Positions 17,707 through 27,456 are shown, counted from the first letter of the stretch. The stretch: DNA of 64,000 nt from CAIYTF01 sp963664845 (GCA_963664845.1 OY761615.1:4402001-4466000); one strand, 5' to 3'. Numbers and translations: made by a program. The notes: generated from the sequence alone by a model not told the origin.

Positions 17707-18918
17707 TTCTCCGACAGTCATTTTAATGAGTTCTATGCGAACATTGTTCGCACGAATAATTGTAAAAGTAAAATGGTCAATTATGATTTCATCCTGTGGT
17801 TTGGGGATGTTGCCCGTGTGACCTGTTATGAACCCGGAAATAGTTTCATAATCTCCCTTGGGGATGTTCAGCTCGAAACGTTCATTCAGATAATCGATCT
17901 CGGTTTTGCCGGAAAGCAGGTAGCTGTTTTCGGAAATTTCCCGGCATACATCTTCTTCAATGTCATACTCGTCTTTAATCTCTCCGAATAATTCCTCCAT
18001 AATGTCTTCCATGGTAACAATTCCTGCAGTTCCGCCAAATTCATCTACTACCACGGCGAATGACGTGCCCTGGCTGAGGAAATCATTCAGGACATCTATG
18101 CTTTTTCTTGCTTCAGGAACATAGACCACTTTACGCATTATTTCCGATAAGCTCTTTGGCTCTTTGAAGAGATCATAACCGAGCACAATTCCGCGAATAT
18201 TATCCAGATTGTCCTGATAAACCGGTAGTTTTGAATACCCTGACTCAACAAACGTGTCGAGCACTTCGTTAATGTGAGCATCTATTTCAACCCCGATAAC
18301 TTCTGTTCGAGGGCGCATGGACTCATACACCTTTTGATCCCGGAGCTGCAGAACTTTGTTAATGATGTCGCTTTCTTTCTTGGTTACAGCACCGGCTTCT
18401 TCACTTTCCTTGACGAGTTCCTGCAAATCCTCGCGGTCGAAATAGCTGGCGTAGGCCCCTTGGTCAAGTTTCTTTTTCCCGGTCATGAGGGAGGGAATAA
18501 TGGAAACAATTTTAATCACCGGTGTTAGTATCCAGCTCAGCCACATGAGGGGGATAACGGTGAGAATGGTAACCAGATCCGGATACTCACGTGATAGGTA
18601 TTTGGGGAACAACTCACCCAGAATCAGAAGAAGCAGCGTGGAGAACAGAATGATCTGCCATTCCTCCATGTGTGTTGCGAACATAACTGCAAAAATTGAG
18701 GCAAACCCTATGTTGGCAATATTGTTCCCAATGAGCGTTGTCGAGAAAAACTTCTCCTGATTCTGTGAAAAATACAATGCATATCTGGCGGCGATGTTGT
18801 TTTTCCGCGCTTTCACTTCCATCTTTAATTTGTTGGAAAGGACAAACGCGGTTTCACTGCCCGCGAAGAATGCGCTTAGCAGAATAAAAAAACCAAGTAA
18901 AAGTATTTGTGTTACCAT
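17689..18918 (-). CDS. HlyC/CorC-family membrane protein (CNNM + CBS pair)
   Basis: A 409-residue protein: CNNM/DUF21 membrane domain (about 1-170, with 'FFAGSETAFV' and 'LLILGELFPKYLS'), a CBS pair (about 205-325, 'MRPRTEVIGVEID', 'IVTMEDIMEELFGEI') and a C-terminal transporter-associated CorC_HlyC domain (about 335-405). Homologues export Mg2+ (CorC) or bind adenine nucleotides through the CBS pair; the old haemolysin name is misleading. It is 19 bases downstream of the acyl-CoA mutase gene, so probably co-transcribed. Confidence 0.92.
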   Translation of the reverse strand: MVTQILLLGFFILLSAFFAGSETAFVLSNKLKMEVKARKNNIAARYALYFSQNQEKFFSTTLIGNNIANIGFASIFAVMFATHMEEWQIILFSTLLLLILGELFPKYLSREYPDLVTILTVIPLMWLSWILTPVIKIVSIIPSLMTGKKKLDQGAYASYFDREDLQELVKESEEAGAVTKKESDIINKVLQLRDQKVYESMRPRTEVIGVEIDAHINEVLDTFVESGYSKLPVYQDNLDNIRGIVLGYDLFKEPKSLSEIMRKVVYVPEARKSIDVLNDFLSQGTSFAVVVDEFGGTAGIVTMEDIMEELFGEIKDEYDIEEDVCREISENSYLLSGKTEIDYLNERFELNIPKGDYETISGFITGHTGNIPKPQDEIIIDHFTFTIIRANNVRIELIKMTVGELDSLY

Positions 18919-18937
18919 ACCCTAATTTACGGATTTA

Positions 18938-20593
18938 TCAGAAAACAACGGTCTCTTCATATACACCAAACGTTTTTTTAAGGGTTGAGACCATTTCGCC
19001 AAGGGTGACATATTTCAGTGATGCTTCAATAAGCGGGGGCATCAGATTATATTGGTTCTCCGCGGCGTACTGAATTTTTTTGAGTGCCTCTTCCACTTCC
19101 TCCATATTCCGCGAGGCTTTTAGCTCACCGAGACGCCTTTTTTGAATTGTTTCCACTTCAGGTGGAATGTAGAGTATGGGTATCTCTGTTTTTTCGTCAG
19201 GCTCAATAAATTCGTTAACACCCACTATCACCCGTTTTTTTTCTTCAACCTCGCGCTGATAGCGGTATGCTGAATCCGAAATGTTCTTTTGGAAATAGCC
19301 GGTGTCAATTGCAGGGATAACACCGCCCAGTGCATCAATTTCGGCAAATATCTGATTGGCCTCTTCTTCCATTTTTGAGGTGAGTGATTCGATAAACCAG
19401 CTGCCGCCCAGCGGATCAACTGTGTTGATCACTCCGGTTTCGTATGCAATAAGCTGCTGGGTTCGCAAGGCAATTTTTACGGATTTTTCACTTGGCAATG
19501 CCATTGTTTCATCCATAGAGTTGGTATGTAACGATTGCGTACCACCGAGCACACCGGCTAACGCCTGAAAAGCAGTTCTGATGATATTGTTTTCCGGTTG
19601 CTGCTGGGTGAGCGTGCAGCCCGCCGTCTGCGTGTGGAATCGGAGCCAGCAGGAGCGCGCATTTTTTGCCCCATACTTTTCTTTCATTCTTCGGGCGTAA
19701 ATTCTACGGGAGGCTCGAAATTTTGCAATCTCTTCAAAGAAATCCAGGTGCGAATTGAAGAAGAAAGAGAGCCGCGGTGCAAACTCATCTATATCCATTC
19801 CCCGTTCAAGGCAAGCCTCGACATAAGCGAAACCGTCTGCCAGGGTATAAGCCAATTCCTGGACGGCAGTTGATCCGGCCTCGCGAATGTGATAACCGCT
19901 CACCGAGACCGGATTCCATTCCGGAACCTCCCGGCCGCAATATTCAATCATATCCACAATTATGCGCATTGAGGGTAGTGGCGGATAAATATATTCTTTT
20001 TGCGCGATGTATTCCTTAAGAATATCGTTCTGCAGTGTGCCGCGAAGTTTTTTGATGTCCACCCCCTGTTTCATGGCGGCGCCAAGATAGAATGCAAAGA
20101 TCATTGCAGCAGGGGAGTTGATAGTCATAGAGGTCGATACCTTATCGAGAGGAATTTTATCGAAGAGTATCTCAACGTCTTTTAATGAGGAAATCGAAAC
20201 TCCGCAAATTCCCACTTCGCCTTCGCTTTCGGGGGCATCGGCATCCCATCCCATAAGTGTTGGCAGGTCATAGGCAACAGAAAGACCGGTTTGCCCATGC
20301 TGGAGCAGGTAGTGAAATCTTTTATTGGTGTCCTCCGGTGTGCCGAATCCGGCAAACTGGCGCATGGTCCAGAGCTTGCCGCGGTAACCGTTTGGATGTA
20401 TTCCCCGGGTGAACGGAAATTCACCGGGAAAGGAAATATCATCAAGAAAATCGCTTTTCCCGATATCCTCGGGTGAGTATAAAACATTTACTGGTTCGCC
20501 ACTGACTGTTGAAAAGTTAGTCCCGGCGATTTTTGCGCCGTTGACTTTTTTAAAATAGTCGTCGCGAACTTTTTGAAATTGTATCTTGTCCAT
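18938..20593 (-). CDS. B12-dependent acyl-CoA mutase large subunit (methylmalonyl-CoA mutase type)
   Basis: A 551-residue catalytic TIM-barrel subunit of the methylmalonyl-CoA mutase family: 'RGIHPNGYRGKLWTMRQFAG', 'GLSVAYDLPTLMGWD', 'GTLQNDILKEYIAQKEYIYP', 'PSMRIIVDMI', 'ISGYHIREAG'-like 'VSGYHIREAGST', 'TQSLHTNSMDE'. It stops before any cobalamin-binding domain (no DxHxxG), so it is the split type and needs a separate B12-binding subunit, not present here. Start chosen at ATG 20593 with AGAGGG just upstream; the frame extends 32 codons further without support. Methylmalonyl-CoA is the likeliest substrate, but split subunits also include isobutyryl- and related mutases. Confidence 0.92.
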   Translation of the reverse strand: MDKIQFQKVRDDYFKKVNGAKIAGTNFSTVSGEPVNVLYSPEDIGKSDFLDDISFPGEFPFTRGIHPNGYRGKLWTMRQFAGFGTPEDTNKRFHYLLQHGQTGLSVAYDLPTLMGWDADAPESEGEVGICGVSISSLKDVEILFDKIPLDKVSTSMTINSPAAMIFAFYLGAAMKQGVDIKKLRGTLQNDILKEYIAQKEYIYPPLPSMRIIVDMIEYCGREVPEWNPVSVSGYHIREAGSTAVQELAYTLADGFAYVEACLERGMDIDEFAPRLSFFFNSHLDFFEEIAKFRASRRIYARRMKEKYGAKNARSCWLRFHTQTAGCTLTQQQPENNIIRTAFQALAGVLGGTQSLHTNSMDETMALPSEKSVKIALRTQQLIAYETGVINTVDPLGGSWFIESLTSKMEEEANQIFAEIDALGGVIPAIDTGYFQKNISDSAYRYQREVEEKKRVIVGVNEFIEPDEKTEIPILYIPPEVETIQKRRLGELKASRNMEEVEEALKKIQYAAENQYNLMPPLIEASLKYVTLGEMVSTLKKTFGVYEETVVF

Positions 20594-20820
20594 AGGGCCC
20601 TCTATGAAGCGTGAGAAATTGATCCAAAAAATTTTGACCAGTGAATATAGAAACAAATGGGGGATTAGTTGCAAAAAAAATGGGGGCAAAAATCCAAATC
20701 CGGGATTAGTAACTATCGGAAAAGAAGCAATAATAAGGTAAATGGCTAAAGAAGTATTTCCCGGAAATGTTTATTAGTCGGGTTTTGAGATTTTATTGCT
20801 TTTTGTTTTGGAATATGATA

Positions 20821-20850
20821 AAAAAAAGGCTGCCGGTTTTGCCGGCAGCC
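20821..20850 (-). terminator. Terminator of the glmS-to-argF cluster
   Basis: On the minus strand GGCTGCCGG and CCGGCAGCC (20828-20836 and 20842-20850) form a 9-bp GC-rich stem with a short loop, followed by seven T. It lies 24 bases after the argF stop and separates the cluster from the mutase gene. Confidence 0.9.
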
Positions 20851-20873
20851 TTGTATCTGACTTTTTATGAAGA

Positions 20874-21806
20874 TCACATTACCAAAGCCATAATTGCTTT
20901 TTGTACATGCAATCTGTTTTCTGCTTCATCAAACACTACCGAATTAGGGGAGTCGATGACTTCATTAACCACTTCATCGCCGCGATGGGCAGGGAGGCAG
21001 TGCATAAAAATATAGTCATCCTTGGCGTGTTTTACCAATTCGGGGTTGACCTGGAATTTCATGAACACTTTCTTCCGGTCCTGAGCTTCACTTTCCTGAC
21101 CCATACTTGCCCAAACGTCGGTATACACAATATCTGCATCTCTGACTGTGGCAATGGGGTCGTCAAGAATTTCAACTTTTGAGCCGAAATACTTTGCGTT
21201 TTTAAGCGCGTTGTTCACTATTTGTTCCTGTGGCCTATAACCAGAGGGCGAGGCAATTGATATGTTCATACCAACTTTGGAACAGCCATGGAGCAAGCTG
21301 TGCGCCATATTGTTTCCATCGCCGATATACGCCAACTTCAGTCCTCGCAGCTCCCGTTTTTTCTCGAGAACCGTAAAGAGATCCGTAAGCACCTGGCAGG
21401 GATGCAGGAGATCGGTTAATCCGTTTATCACGGGGATAGTCCCGTAACGTGCAAGATCAATAACGTCCTGATGATCGAAAGTACGGATCATTATGCCGTC
21501 AAGATATCGTGAGAGCACCAGAGCGGTGTCCGAGATATTCTCGCTTTTTTTCAGTTGCAGGTCATTTGGCCCGAAATACATGCCGATGCCGCCGAGCTCA
21601 TAGATACCCACTTCGAAAGATACTCTTGTCCGGGTTGAGGGTTTGGAAAAGATCATTCCCAGTTTTTTCCCTTCAAGGATCTTGTGGGGCTCGCCCGAGA
21701 GGCGCCGTTGTTTTAATGATTGACTTAATTCGAAAATCTGCCAAATCTCTTCATGCGTTAGATCATTGATCGAGATGAGGCTTTTCCCTTTCATATTTAC
21801 TGCCAT
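20874..21806 (-). CDS. argF: Ornithine carbamoyltransferase
   Basis: A 310-residue transcarbamylase that joins carbamoyl phosphate and ornithine to citrulline, or reverses this in arginine/citrulline catabolism. Carbamoyl-phosphate loop 'KPSTRTRVSFE' (Ser57-Arg61), 'HPCQVLTDL', the ornithine-specific 'DVWASMGQE' and 'MHCLPAHRGDEV' are all present, so this is a true ornithine enzyme rather than an oxamate or succinylornithine variant. Two candidate starts, Met1 and Met5. It is 15 bases after carbamate kinase and the last gene before the terminator. No arginine deiminase or other arg gene is in the window. Confidence 0.95.
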   Translation of the reverse strand: MAVNMKGKSLISINDLTHEEIWQIFELSQSLKQRRLSGEPHKILEGKKLGMIFSKPSTRTRVSFEVGIYELGGIGMYFGPNDLQLKKSENISDTALVLSRYLDGIMIRTFDHQDVIDLARYGTIPVINGLTDLLHPCQVLTDLFTVLEKKRELRGLKLAYIGDGNNMAHSLLHGCSKVGMNISIASPSGYRPQEQIVNNALKNAKYFGSKVEILDDPIATVRDADIVYTDVWASMGQESEAQDRKKVFMKFQVNPELVKHAKDDYIFMHCLPAHRGDEVVNEVIDSPNSVVFDEAENRLHVQKAIMALVM

Positions 21807-21821
21807 TAATTCGTCTCCGGT

Positions 21822-22766
21822 TTACTTAACTATTTGTGTTCCATTATGTTCGAGATCGGCCAAAGCGGATGAATCCGTGATTATGGTTCTTTCGCCGCCA
21901 TTTTTAACAAACTGAATAGCAGCCATTACCTTCGGTCCCATGCTGCCGGCTTCAAATTCACCATTGGCATGGTAAGCGCTTGCTTCGGCAACTGTCAGCT
22001 TATCCAGGAACTGTTGATTTGGTTTTTTAAAGTTGATAGCAACTTTTGGAATATCCGTCAAAATAAAGAATTCCTGTGCATGAATTTCCGTGGCGAGCAG
22101 CGATCCGGCAAGATCTTTGTCTATAACTGCATCAACGCCGGTAAGCCAGCCTTTTTCATCCATACAAACAGGAACGCCGCCACCGCCGGATACAATTACA
22201 ATATAGCCCATACCGGAAAGTTCTGAAACGGTTTTCCGGTTGAGGATTTGGACCGGTTTGGGAGAAGCCACAACACGTCTCCACCCTCTGCCGCGGGAGT
22301 CTTCCTTAAATTGCCATCCGTGAGCTTCAGCCTGTATTTTGGCTTCTTCTTCCGTGTAATAGGCGCCAACCGGTTTTGTTGGCTTCTGAAACGCAGGATC
22401 GTTTTTATCGACAAGAACTTCGGTGACCAGTGTTACCACTTCCTTGTCAATTCCTTCTTCATGAAGGACGTTTTTCATTTGTCGTTCAATCAGATAGCCA
22501 ATGCCGCCCTGTGAATCTGCAACGCAGATATCAAGCGGCATTTTGGGGATGTTAAATTTGCTGAACCCTGCTTCGTTCCTTAGCATGATGTTGCCAACCT
22601 GCGGACCATTGCCATGAGTGATGACAATTGAGTCAAACTTTTTCAGCAGTGTGGCCACATACTTACAGGTCTGATAGGTGTTAAGCGTTTGATCTTCTAT
22701 TGATCCACTGTCATCACTTCGGAGCAGGGCATTCCCGCCAAGTGCTATTACGGCAGTACGTTTCAT
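21822..22766 (-). CDS. arcC: Carbamate kinase
   Basis: A 314-residue amino-acid-kinase-fold enzyme interconverting carbamoyl phosphate + ADP and carbamate + ATP. Diagnostic segments: 'AVIALGGNALLR', 'ITHGNGPQVGNIMLR', 'VSGGGGVPVCMDE', 'GVDAVIDKDLAGSLLA' and 'EFEAGSMGPKVMAAIQFV'. The start overlaps the stop of the preceding P-loop gene by four bases (ATGA), indicating coupling, and argF follows after 15 bases. The arcC-argF pair suggests ATP generation from citrulline or carbamoyl-phosphate recycling. Confidence 0.95.
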   Translation of the reverse strand: MKRTAVIALGGNALLRSDDSGSIEDQTLNTYQTCKYVATLLKKFDSIVITHGNGPQVGNIMLRNEAGFSKFNIPKMPLDICVADSQGGIGYLIERQMKNVLHEEGIDKEVVTLVTEVLVDKNDPAFQKPTKPVGAYYTEEEAKIQAEAHGWQFKEDSRGRGWRRVVASPKPVQILNRKTVSELSGMGYIVIVSGGGGVPVCMDEKGWLTGVDAVIDKDLAGSLLATEIHAQEFFILTDIPKVAINFKKPNQQFLDKLTVAEASAYHANGEFEAGSMGPKVMAAIQFVKNGGERTIITDSSALADLEHNGTQIVK

Positions 22767-24082
22767 ATAAGTTTCCGATCCTTCAATACTTTTTCGATTG
22801 TTAGTTCTCCGGTTTCTTCAATGTTATACCGTACCCGGGTGAACGGTTTATTTATTTTCAGGAGCCGTCCCAGGTCTATGGGTGTTCCTATGATCACGGA
22901 ATCGCAATCGGTGTTGTTGATTGTGTCCTCGAGATCCCGCATTTGTTTTTCGCCATAGCCCATTGCCGGGAGAAGCTTCCCGATTTTTGGATACTTCTCG
23001 TAGGTCTTGGTAATGGAGTCCACCGTATAGGGGCGCGGATCAATTATCTCCTTTGCTTTCAGATTCCATGCTGCTATCATACCGGCACCGTATTCCATCT
23101 CACCGTGGGTGAGGGTAGGGCCGTCTTCCACAACAAGAACTCGTTTGCCTGTAATCAACTCGGGTTTATCCACGGTGACAGGGGAGGCACCTTCAATGAC
23201 CAACGCATTGGGGTTAACTGTTTTGATGCTGCTTCTTACGAATTCAATATCCTCTGCTTTTGCAGAATCAACTTTATTAATGACGGCAACATCAGCCATG
23301 CGCAGGGCGGTATTGCCCGGATAGTATCTCAGTTCGTGGCCTGGTCTGTGCGGATCGACAACGGTGAAAGTTAGATCAGCCTCATAGAAGGATAGATCGT
23401 TGTTCCCACCGTCCCATATGATGACATCGGCTTCGGTTTCTGCCTGACGGAGAATGGCTTCGTAATCAACACCTGCATAAATAACACCACCGGAAGCTAT
23501 ATGTGGTTCGTACTCTTCAATTTCTTCTATCGTGCATTCGTGAAGTTTTAAATCTTCCAGGGAGCCAAAACGCTGAACTTTTTGTTTTACGAGATCACCG
23601 TAAGGCATAGGATGCCGTATTGCTACTGCTTTTTTCCCGTTTGCACGGAGCAGATCGGCAATTTTTCTGGAAGTTTGAGATTTTCCGGAACCTGTGCGCA
23701 CTGCCAGGATGGCAATGACAGGTTTAGTGCTTTTTATCATGGTGTTTTTTGCGCCCAAGAGGGTGAAATCAGCACCTGCCGCATTCACCACTGAAGCTTT
23801 CGTCATAACATACTCGAAAGGAACATCTGAATATGAGAAAACCACTTCTTCAATTTTCAGATCTTTTATAAGGCGGGTCAATTCGGCTTCTTCATAAATC
23901 ATGATGCCGTTCGGATACAAATCTCCGGCCAATTCCGGAGGATACATCCTGCCATGAATATTGGGAATTTGTGTGGCGGTGAACGCCAGGACATTATAGT
24001 CTTTGTTTCCCCTGAAGAAAACATTAAAATTATGGAAGTCGCGACCGGCGGCTCCCATAATGAGCACTTTTTTTGAGGGCAT
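22763..24082 (-). CDS. Cyclic 2,3-diphosphoglycerate synthetase-like P-loop protein (COG2403 type)
   Basis: A 439-residue protein resembling archaeal cyclic 2,3-diphosphoglycerate synthetase and the 'predicted GTPase' family COG2403. The N-terminal domain begins 'KVLIMGAAGRDFHNFN'; the P-loop is 'AVRTGSGKSQTSRK' (about 127-140), followed by 'VIIWDGGNNDLSFYEADLTF' and 'VINKVDSA', which resembles a G4-like NKxD element. Bacteria are not known to use cyclic diphosphoglycerate as archaeal thermolytes do, so the annotated activity is doubtful. It is locked between glmS (17 bases) and arcC (4-base overlap), pointing to carbamoyl-phosphate or nitrogen metabolism. Function unproven. Confidence 0.82.
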   Translation of the reverse strand: MPSKKVLIMGAAGRDFHNFNVFFRGNKDYNVLAFTATQIPNIHGRMYPPELAGDLYPNGIMIYEEAELTRLIKDLKIEEVVFSYSDVPFEYVMTKASVVNAAGADFTLLGAKNTMIKSTKPVIAILAVRTGSGKSQTSRKIADLLRANGKKAVAIRHPMPYGDLVKQKVQRFGSLEDLKLHECTIEEIEEYEPHIASGGVIYAGVDYEAILRQAETEADVIIWDGGNNDLSFYEADLTFTVVDPHRPGHELRYYPGNTALRMADVAVINKVDSAKAEDIEFVRSSIKTVNPNALVIEGASPVTVDKPELITGKRVLVVEDGPTLTHGEMEYGAGMIAAWNLKAKEIIDPRPYTVDSITKTYEKYPKIGKLLPAMGYGEKQMRDLEDTINNTDCDSVIIGTPIDLGRLLKINKPFTRVRYNIEETGELTIEKVLKDRKLI

Positions 24083-24098
24083 AAATAATCCTACATTG

Positions 24099-25931
24099 TT
24101 ACTCTACTGTTACGCTTTTTGCGAGATTTCTTGGTTGATCCACGTTTAATCCTTTTTTTACTGCGATATAATAGGCTAGCAATTGCAAGGGAATAACACT
24201 CAGGATCGGTGTCAACATGCGGATGGTTTTCGGTATTTTAATCGAATAATCTGCATAGTTGTCAATCTCAGTGTCATCCTCGCTTGCGATGGCGATAATG
24301 CGGCCTTTTCGCGCTTTGATCTCCTGAATATTACTCATGATTTTATCATAGGTTGAATCCTTGGGGGCTATGAATACCACGGGCATGTTTTCGTCGACCA
24401 ATGCAATGGGTCCGTGCTTCATTTCAGCAGCCGGATACCCTTCGGCATGGATATATGATATTTCTTTTAATTTCAATGCGCCTTCCAAAGCAACAGGGAA
24501 GTTGTAACCTCTTCCCAGATAAAGGAAGTTTTTGGAATCTTTGAATACTTCGGCAATTACTTCGATCTGATCGCGGATGCTCAATATTTTTCTGATCTTG
24601 TCGGGAAGCTGCCTGAATTCTTCAATAATCACTTTCCCGTCAGCAAGGCTCATATCTTTTTTTCGCGCCAGTAAAAGCGTGATTAGCGCAAATACCGTTA
24701 ATTGTCCGGTAAATGCTTTAGTGGATGCGACGCCTATTTCCGGGCCTGCATGAATAAATACACCACCGTTGCTTTCGCGGGCAATTGTACTGCCCACAAC
24801 ATTGCAAATGCCGAGGCAAAGTGCTCTTTTTCTCTTTGCTTCTTTCATCGCGGCAAGAGTATCGGCTGTTTCACCGCTCTGCGAGATGAAGAAATTGGCG
24901 TCCCCGGATTGGATAATGGGGTTGCGATAACGAAATTCCGAGGCATATTCCACTTCGGTAGGAACTCTGAGATATTGCTCGAACATATATTCAGCCACCA
25001 GACCTGAGTGCCAGGATGTTCCGCATGCAGTCAGGATAAATCGTTTTGCATCCGCAAGTTGATCCATGATATTTTCCAAACCGCCCAGTTTAGCGGTCCC
25101 TTCCTCAGGAAGCAACCTTCCCCGCATGGAGTTCAGTACGGAATCGGGTTGTTCCATTATCTCTTTTAACATGAACGTGTCATACCCGCCACGATCAAGT
25201 TCATCCAGCGTCATGGTCACTTCAGTTATATCCTTGATAATATCTTCATCAAGAATGGTTTTGGTCACAAATCCTTCGGCAGTTATTTCAGCCACTTCAC
25301 CGTCATCCAGGTAAACAACCTGTTTGGTATAGGAGAGCAGAGCAGAAACATCCGAAGCCACAAAATTTTCATGTTCTCCAATTCCAATAACAAGTGGTGA
25401 TCCCTTCCGCCCGGCGATCAATACATCTGGTTCTGAACTGGAAAGAACGGCTAGACCATAAGTCCCGTCTACTTCTGCCAGAGCCATACGGACTGATTTA
25501 AAAAGGTTATTGCCCTTTTTTAGGAATGAATCGATTAAATGTGCCAGAACTTCTGTATCGGTTTCAGAGGCAAATTTATACCCCTGTTTCAATAAGCTGC
25601 TTTTTAAGGTTATAAAGTTTTCGATTATGCCATTGTGGATTATAAACAAACCACCATCATTCGTCGCGTGCGGGTGTGCATTCAACGCATTTGGTTCACC
25701 ATGCGTAGCCCAGCGGGTATGTCCAACCCCAATAGGGGCTGACAAATGTTCACGCTCCAGTAAATCTTCCAAGTGTGATACTTTACCTTTGTCTTTCACA
25801 ATAACCGATTTACCGTCAATAATGAGACCTACGCCTGCCGAGTCATATCCCCGATATTCAAGCCTTTTTAATCCCTCAATAAGAACCGGGACTGCGTCCC
25901 TAAATCCAATATATCCTACTATACCACACAT
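24099..25931 (-). CDS. glmS: Glutamine-fructose-6-phosphate aminotransferase
   Basis: A 610-residue isomerising glucosamine-6-phosphate synthase, first step of UDP-GlcNAc synthesis. The N-terminal class-II glutaminase starts MCGIVGYIG (catalytic Cys2), with 'GVGHTRWATHGEPN' and 'IHNGIIEN'; two SIS domains follow (about 285-420, 'TACGTSWHSGLVAEY', 'SQSGETADTLAA'; and about 455-600), ending 'NLAKSVTVE'. Full length. It heads the minus-strand cluster. No glmS ribozyme-like leader is evident upstream. Coupling to carbamate kinase and argF is unusual for this gene. Confidence 0.97.
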   Translation of the reverse strand: MCGIVGYIGFRDAVPVLIEGLKRLEYRGYDSAGVGLIIDGKSVIVKDKGKVSHLEDLLEREHLSAPIGVGHTRWATHGEPNALNAHPHATNDGGLFIIHNGIIENFITLKSSLLKQGYKFASETDTEVLAHLIDSFLKKGNNLFKSVRMALAEVDGTYGLAVLSSSEPDVLIAGRKGSPLVIGIGEHENFVASDVSALLSYTKQVVYLDDGEVAEITAEGFVTKTILDEDIIKDITEVTMTLDELDRGGYDTFMLKEIMEQPDSVLNSMRGRLLPEEGTAKLGGLENIMDQLADAKRFILTACGTSWHSGLVAEYMFEQYLRVPTEVEYASEFRYRNPIIQSGDANFFISQSGETADTLAAMKEAKRKRALCLGICNVVGSTIARESNGGVFIHAGPEIGVASTKAFTGQLTVFALITLLLARKKDMSLADGKVIIEEFRQLPDKIRKILSIRDQIEVIAEVFKDSKNFLYLGRGYNFPVALEGALKLKEISYIHAEGYPAAEMKHGPIALVDENMPVVFIAPKDSTYDKIMSNIQEIKARKGRIIAIASEDDTEIDNYADYSIKIPKTIRMLTPILSVIPLQLLAYYIAVKKGLNVDQPRNLAKSVTVE

Positions 25932-26232
25932 TTTATACCTTTAACTGGAAAAGTAAAATTAATGAAATTAATATTCACCCTAAATATGCACTTTTAGCGG
26001 GAATTTCCCATGAATCCATTACTAATTACTGCAAATATTTGCGGATGCGCACATTATTAATGTATTGCCAATAATGGCATAACTAATTTAACTTTTAAGC
26101 TCAATACGGTGGGTATAAAAATTTCTTCTCTTGATTTTTTTGTTTTTACTTTTCGAACACAGCGGACCGCAAATGATTCCACATTTCGATTTTCAGGAGA
26201 AAGAATCAGGATTGATGCATATTTCCCCTAAA
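25932..26232. other. glmS upstream region
   Basis: About 300 AT-rich bases upstream of glmS (minus) and downstream of the glycosyltransferase stop (minus). It should contain the promoter of the glmS cluster; I could not identify a confident consensus, riboswitch or small gene. Confidence 0.4.
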
Positions 26233-27456
26233 TTACTGTTCTTTTCCACTTCTCTTTATGCCTTTTCCCCATTTGCTCATAAATATATCAATGCCCACTG
26301 CGCAAAATGGAACCATTACCATATGGAGCATGGTCTGATAGCGCGGAAGGACAAAAAACAGCATTGCTGTTATTGTGGAAAGAGCGAAATAAGAATACTC
26401 AAGGGCAAAGGTTTTAACAGAAAATGACCTTTGAATACCAGGCAAAAAAGGGATCAACAGACCGATGGATAGAATTCCCGTGATCAGTATTTCAACGTGA
26501 GTGTCTTTTGTGTTGAGAACCCATAAGTCAAAAAATTTTGTGATGGTATTCTGAACGTATTGCGATGGATTTTTCGAAATGTAGGAGATAACATCCTCCT
26601 TATATACCCGCTCCATTGCCATTTCCAGAGGGAGCTGTTTTTGTGCAGCTAGTACACGCGGGACAAAATCGGGCCCGCTCCAACTGTTCATATCAATTTC
26701 GTTATTGCCGCGATAGACATTCATCCACAGATTCGTGGTCACCGGAGTAACCTGGTGGAAGTGTAAATAATTTCTTATGCCCCAGGGGGCCAAAAACACA
26801 ACAATAAGGGCAACTGAAACGGCGACCATCCTTTGCTTTGTCAGATAGTATAAAAAAGTTAAAGAAACCATGGCAAACAAAAGGAATTCGGACCGTAAAT
26901 AAACAAGAAAGACACTGAGAACACCTGTAATTACATACACTTTTCTGTCCGGCTTACCGGCTCGTAGTTTGTGACACATGATGAGAAATAACAGGATCAA
27001 ACAATGATAGGCAGCTGTCGGGGTGAAGGACTTAACTGCATAGATAAACTCCGGGTTTATGGCCGTCACTACGGCCGCGATAAAGGCAGCCCGTTCCGAA
27101 AACAGCTTGCGCGTATACTCATACACCAACCAGACAGCCATGGTTGATAACAGTGCCTGAATAGTTAAGAGCAGGAGATTCCGCAGGACTATGTGCCTCA
27201 CAGCAATAAACGGTGTCAGAAACCATACATACCCGGGCGGCATATATGCCGAAACTTCAGGCGAAGAAGTCGGAGCCCATTTATATTCAAAACGTGAATC
27301 GTGGTAGTAGAATAATGAATACCCTTTGCCTGAAAGCAGGTTTTTGGCAATTTCACCATATTCATAATAATGCTCTGTCCTTAAATTGGTAAAGGGGATG
27401 ATTCCCACTCTGAGTACAAAAGCCAGCAATATGATGTGGCGAATATGGACCTTCAT
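26233..27456 (-). CDS. GT-C membrane glycosyltransferase (ArnT/PMT-like)
   Basis: A 407-residue polytopic protein with about ten membrane segments. The first periplasmic loop carries 'EHYYEYGEIAKNLLSGKGY' and 'SAYMPPGYVWFLTPF', the typical layout of glycosyltransferase family 39/PMT_2 enzymes where an acidic residue after the first segment binds the metal or polyprenyl donor. Such enzymes transfer sugars from polyprenyl phosphates to lipids, proteins or glycans on the periplasmic side. Acceptor unknown. It stands alone, with DinB upstream on the same strand at 200 bases. Confidence 0.82.
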   Translation of the reverse strand: MKVHIRHIILLAFVLRVGIIPFTNLRTEHYYEYGEIAKNLLSGKGYSLFYYHDSRFEYKWAPTSSPEVSAYMPPGYVWFLTPFIAVRHIVLRNLLLLTIQALLSTMAVWLVYEYTRKLFSERAAFIAAVVTAINPEFIYAVKSFTPTAAYHCLILLFLIMCHKLRAGKPDRKVYVITGVLSVFLVYLRSEFLLFAMVSLTFLYYLTKQRMVAVSVALIVVFLAPWGIRNYLHFHQVTPVTTNLWMNVYRGNNEIDMNSWSGPDFVPRVLAAQKQLPLEMAMERVYKEDVISYISKNPSQYVQNTITKFFDLWVLNTKDTHVEILITGILSIGLLIPFLPGIQRSFSVKTFALEYSYFALSTITAMLFFVLPRYQTMLHMVMVPFCAVGIDIFMSKWGKGIKRSGKEQ

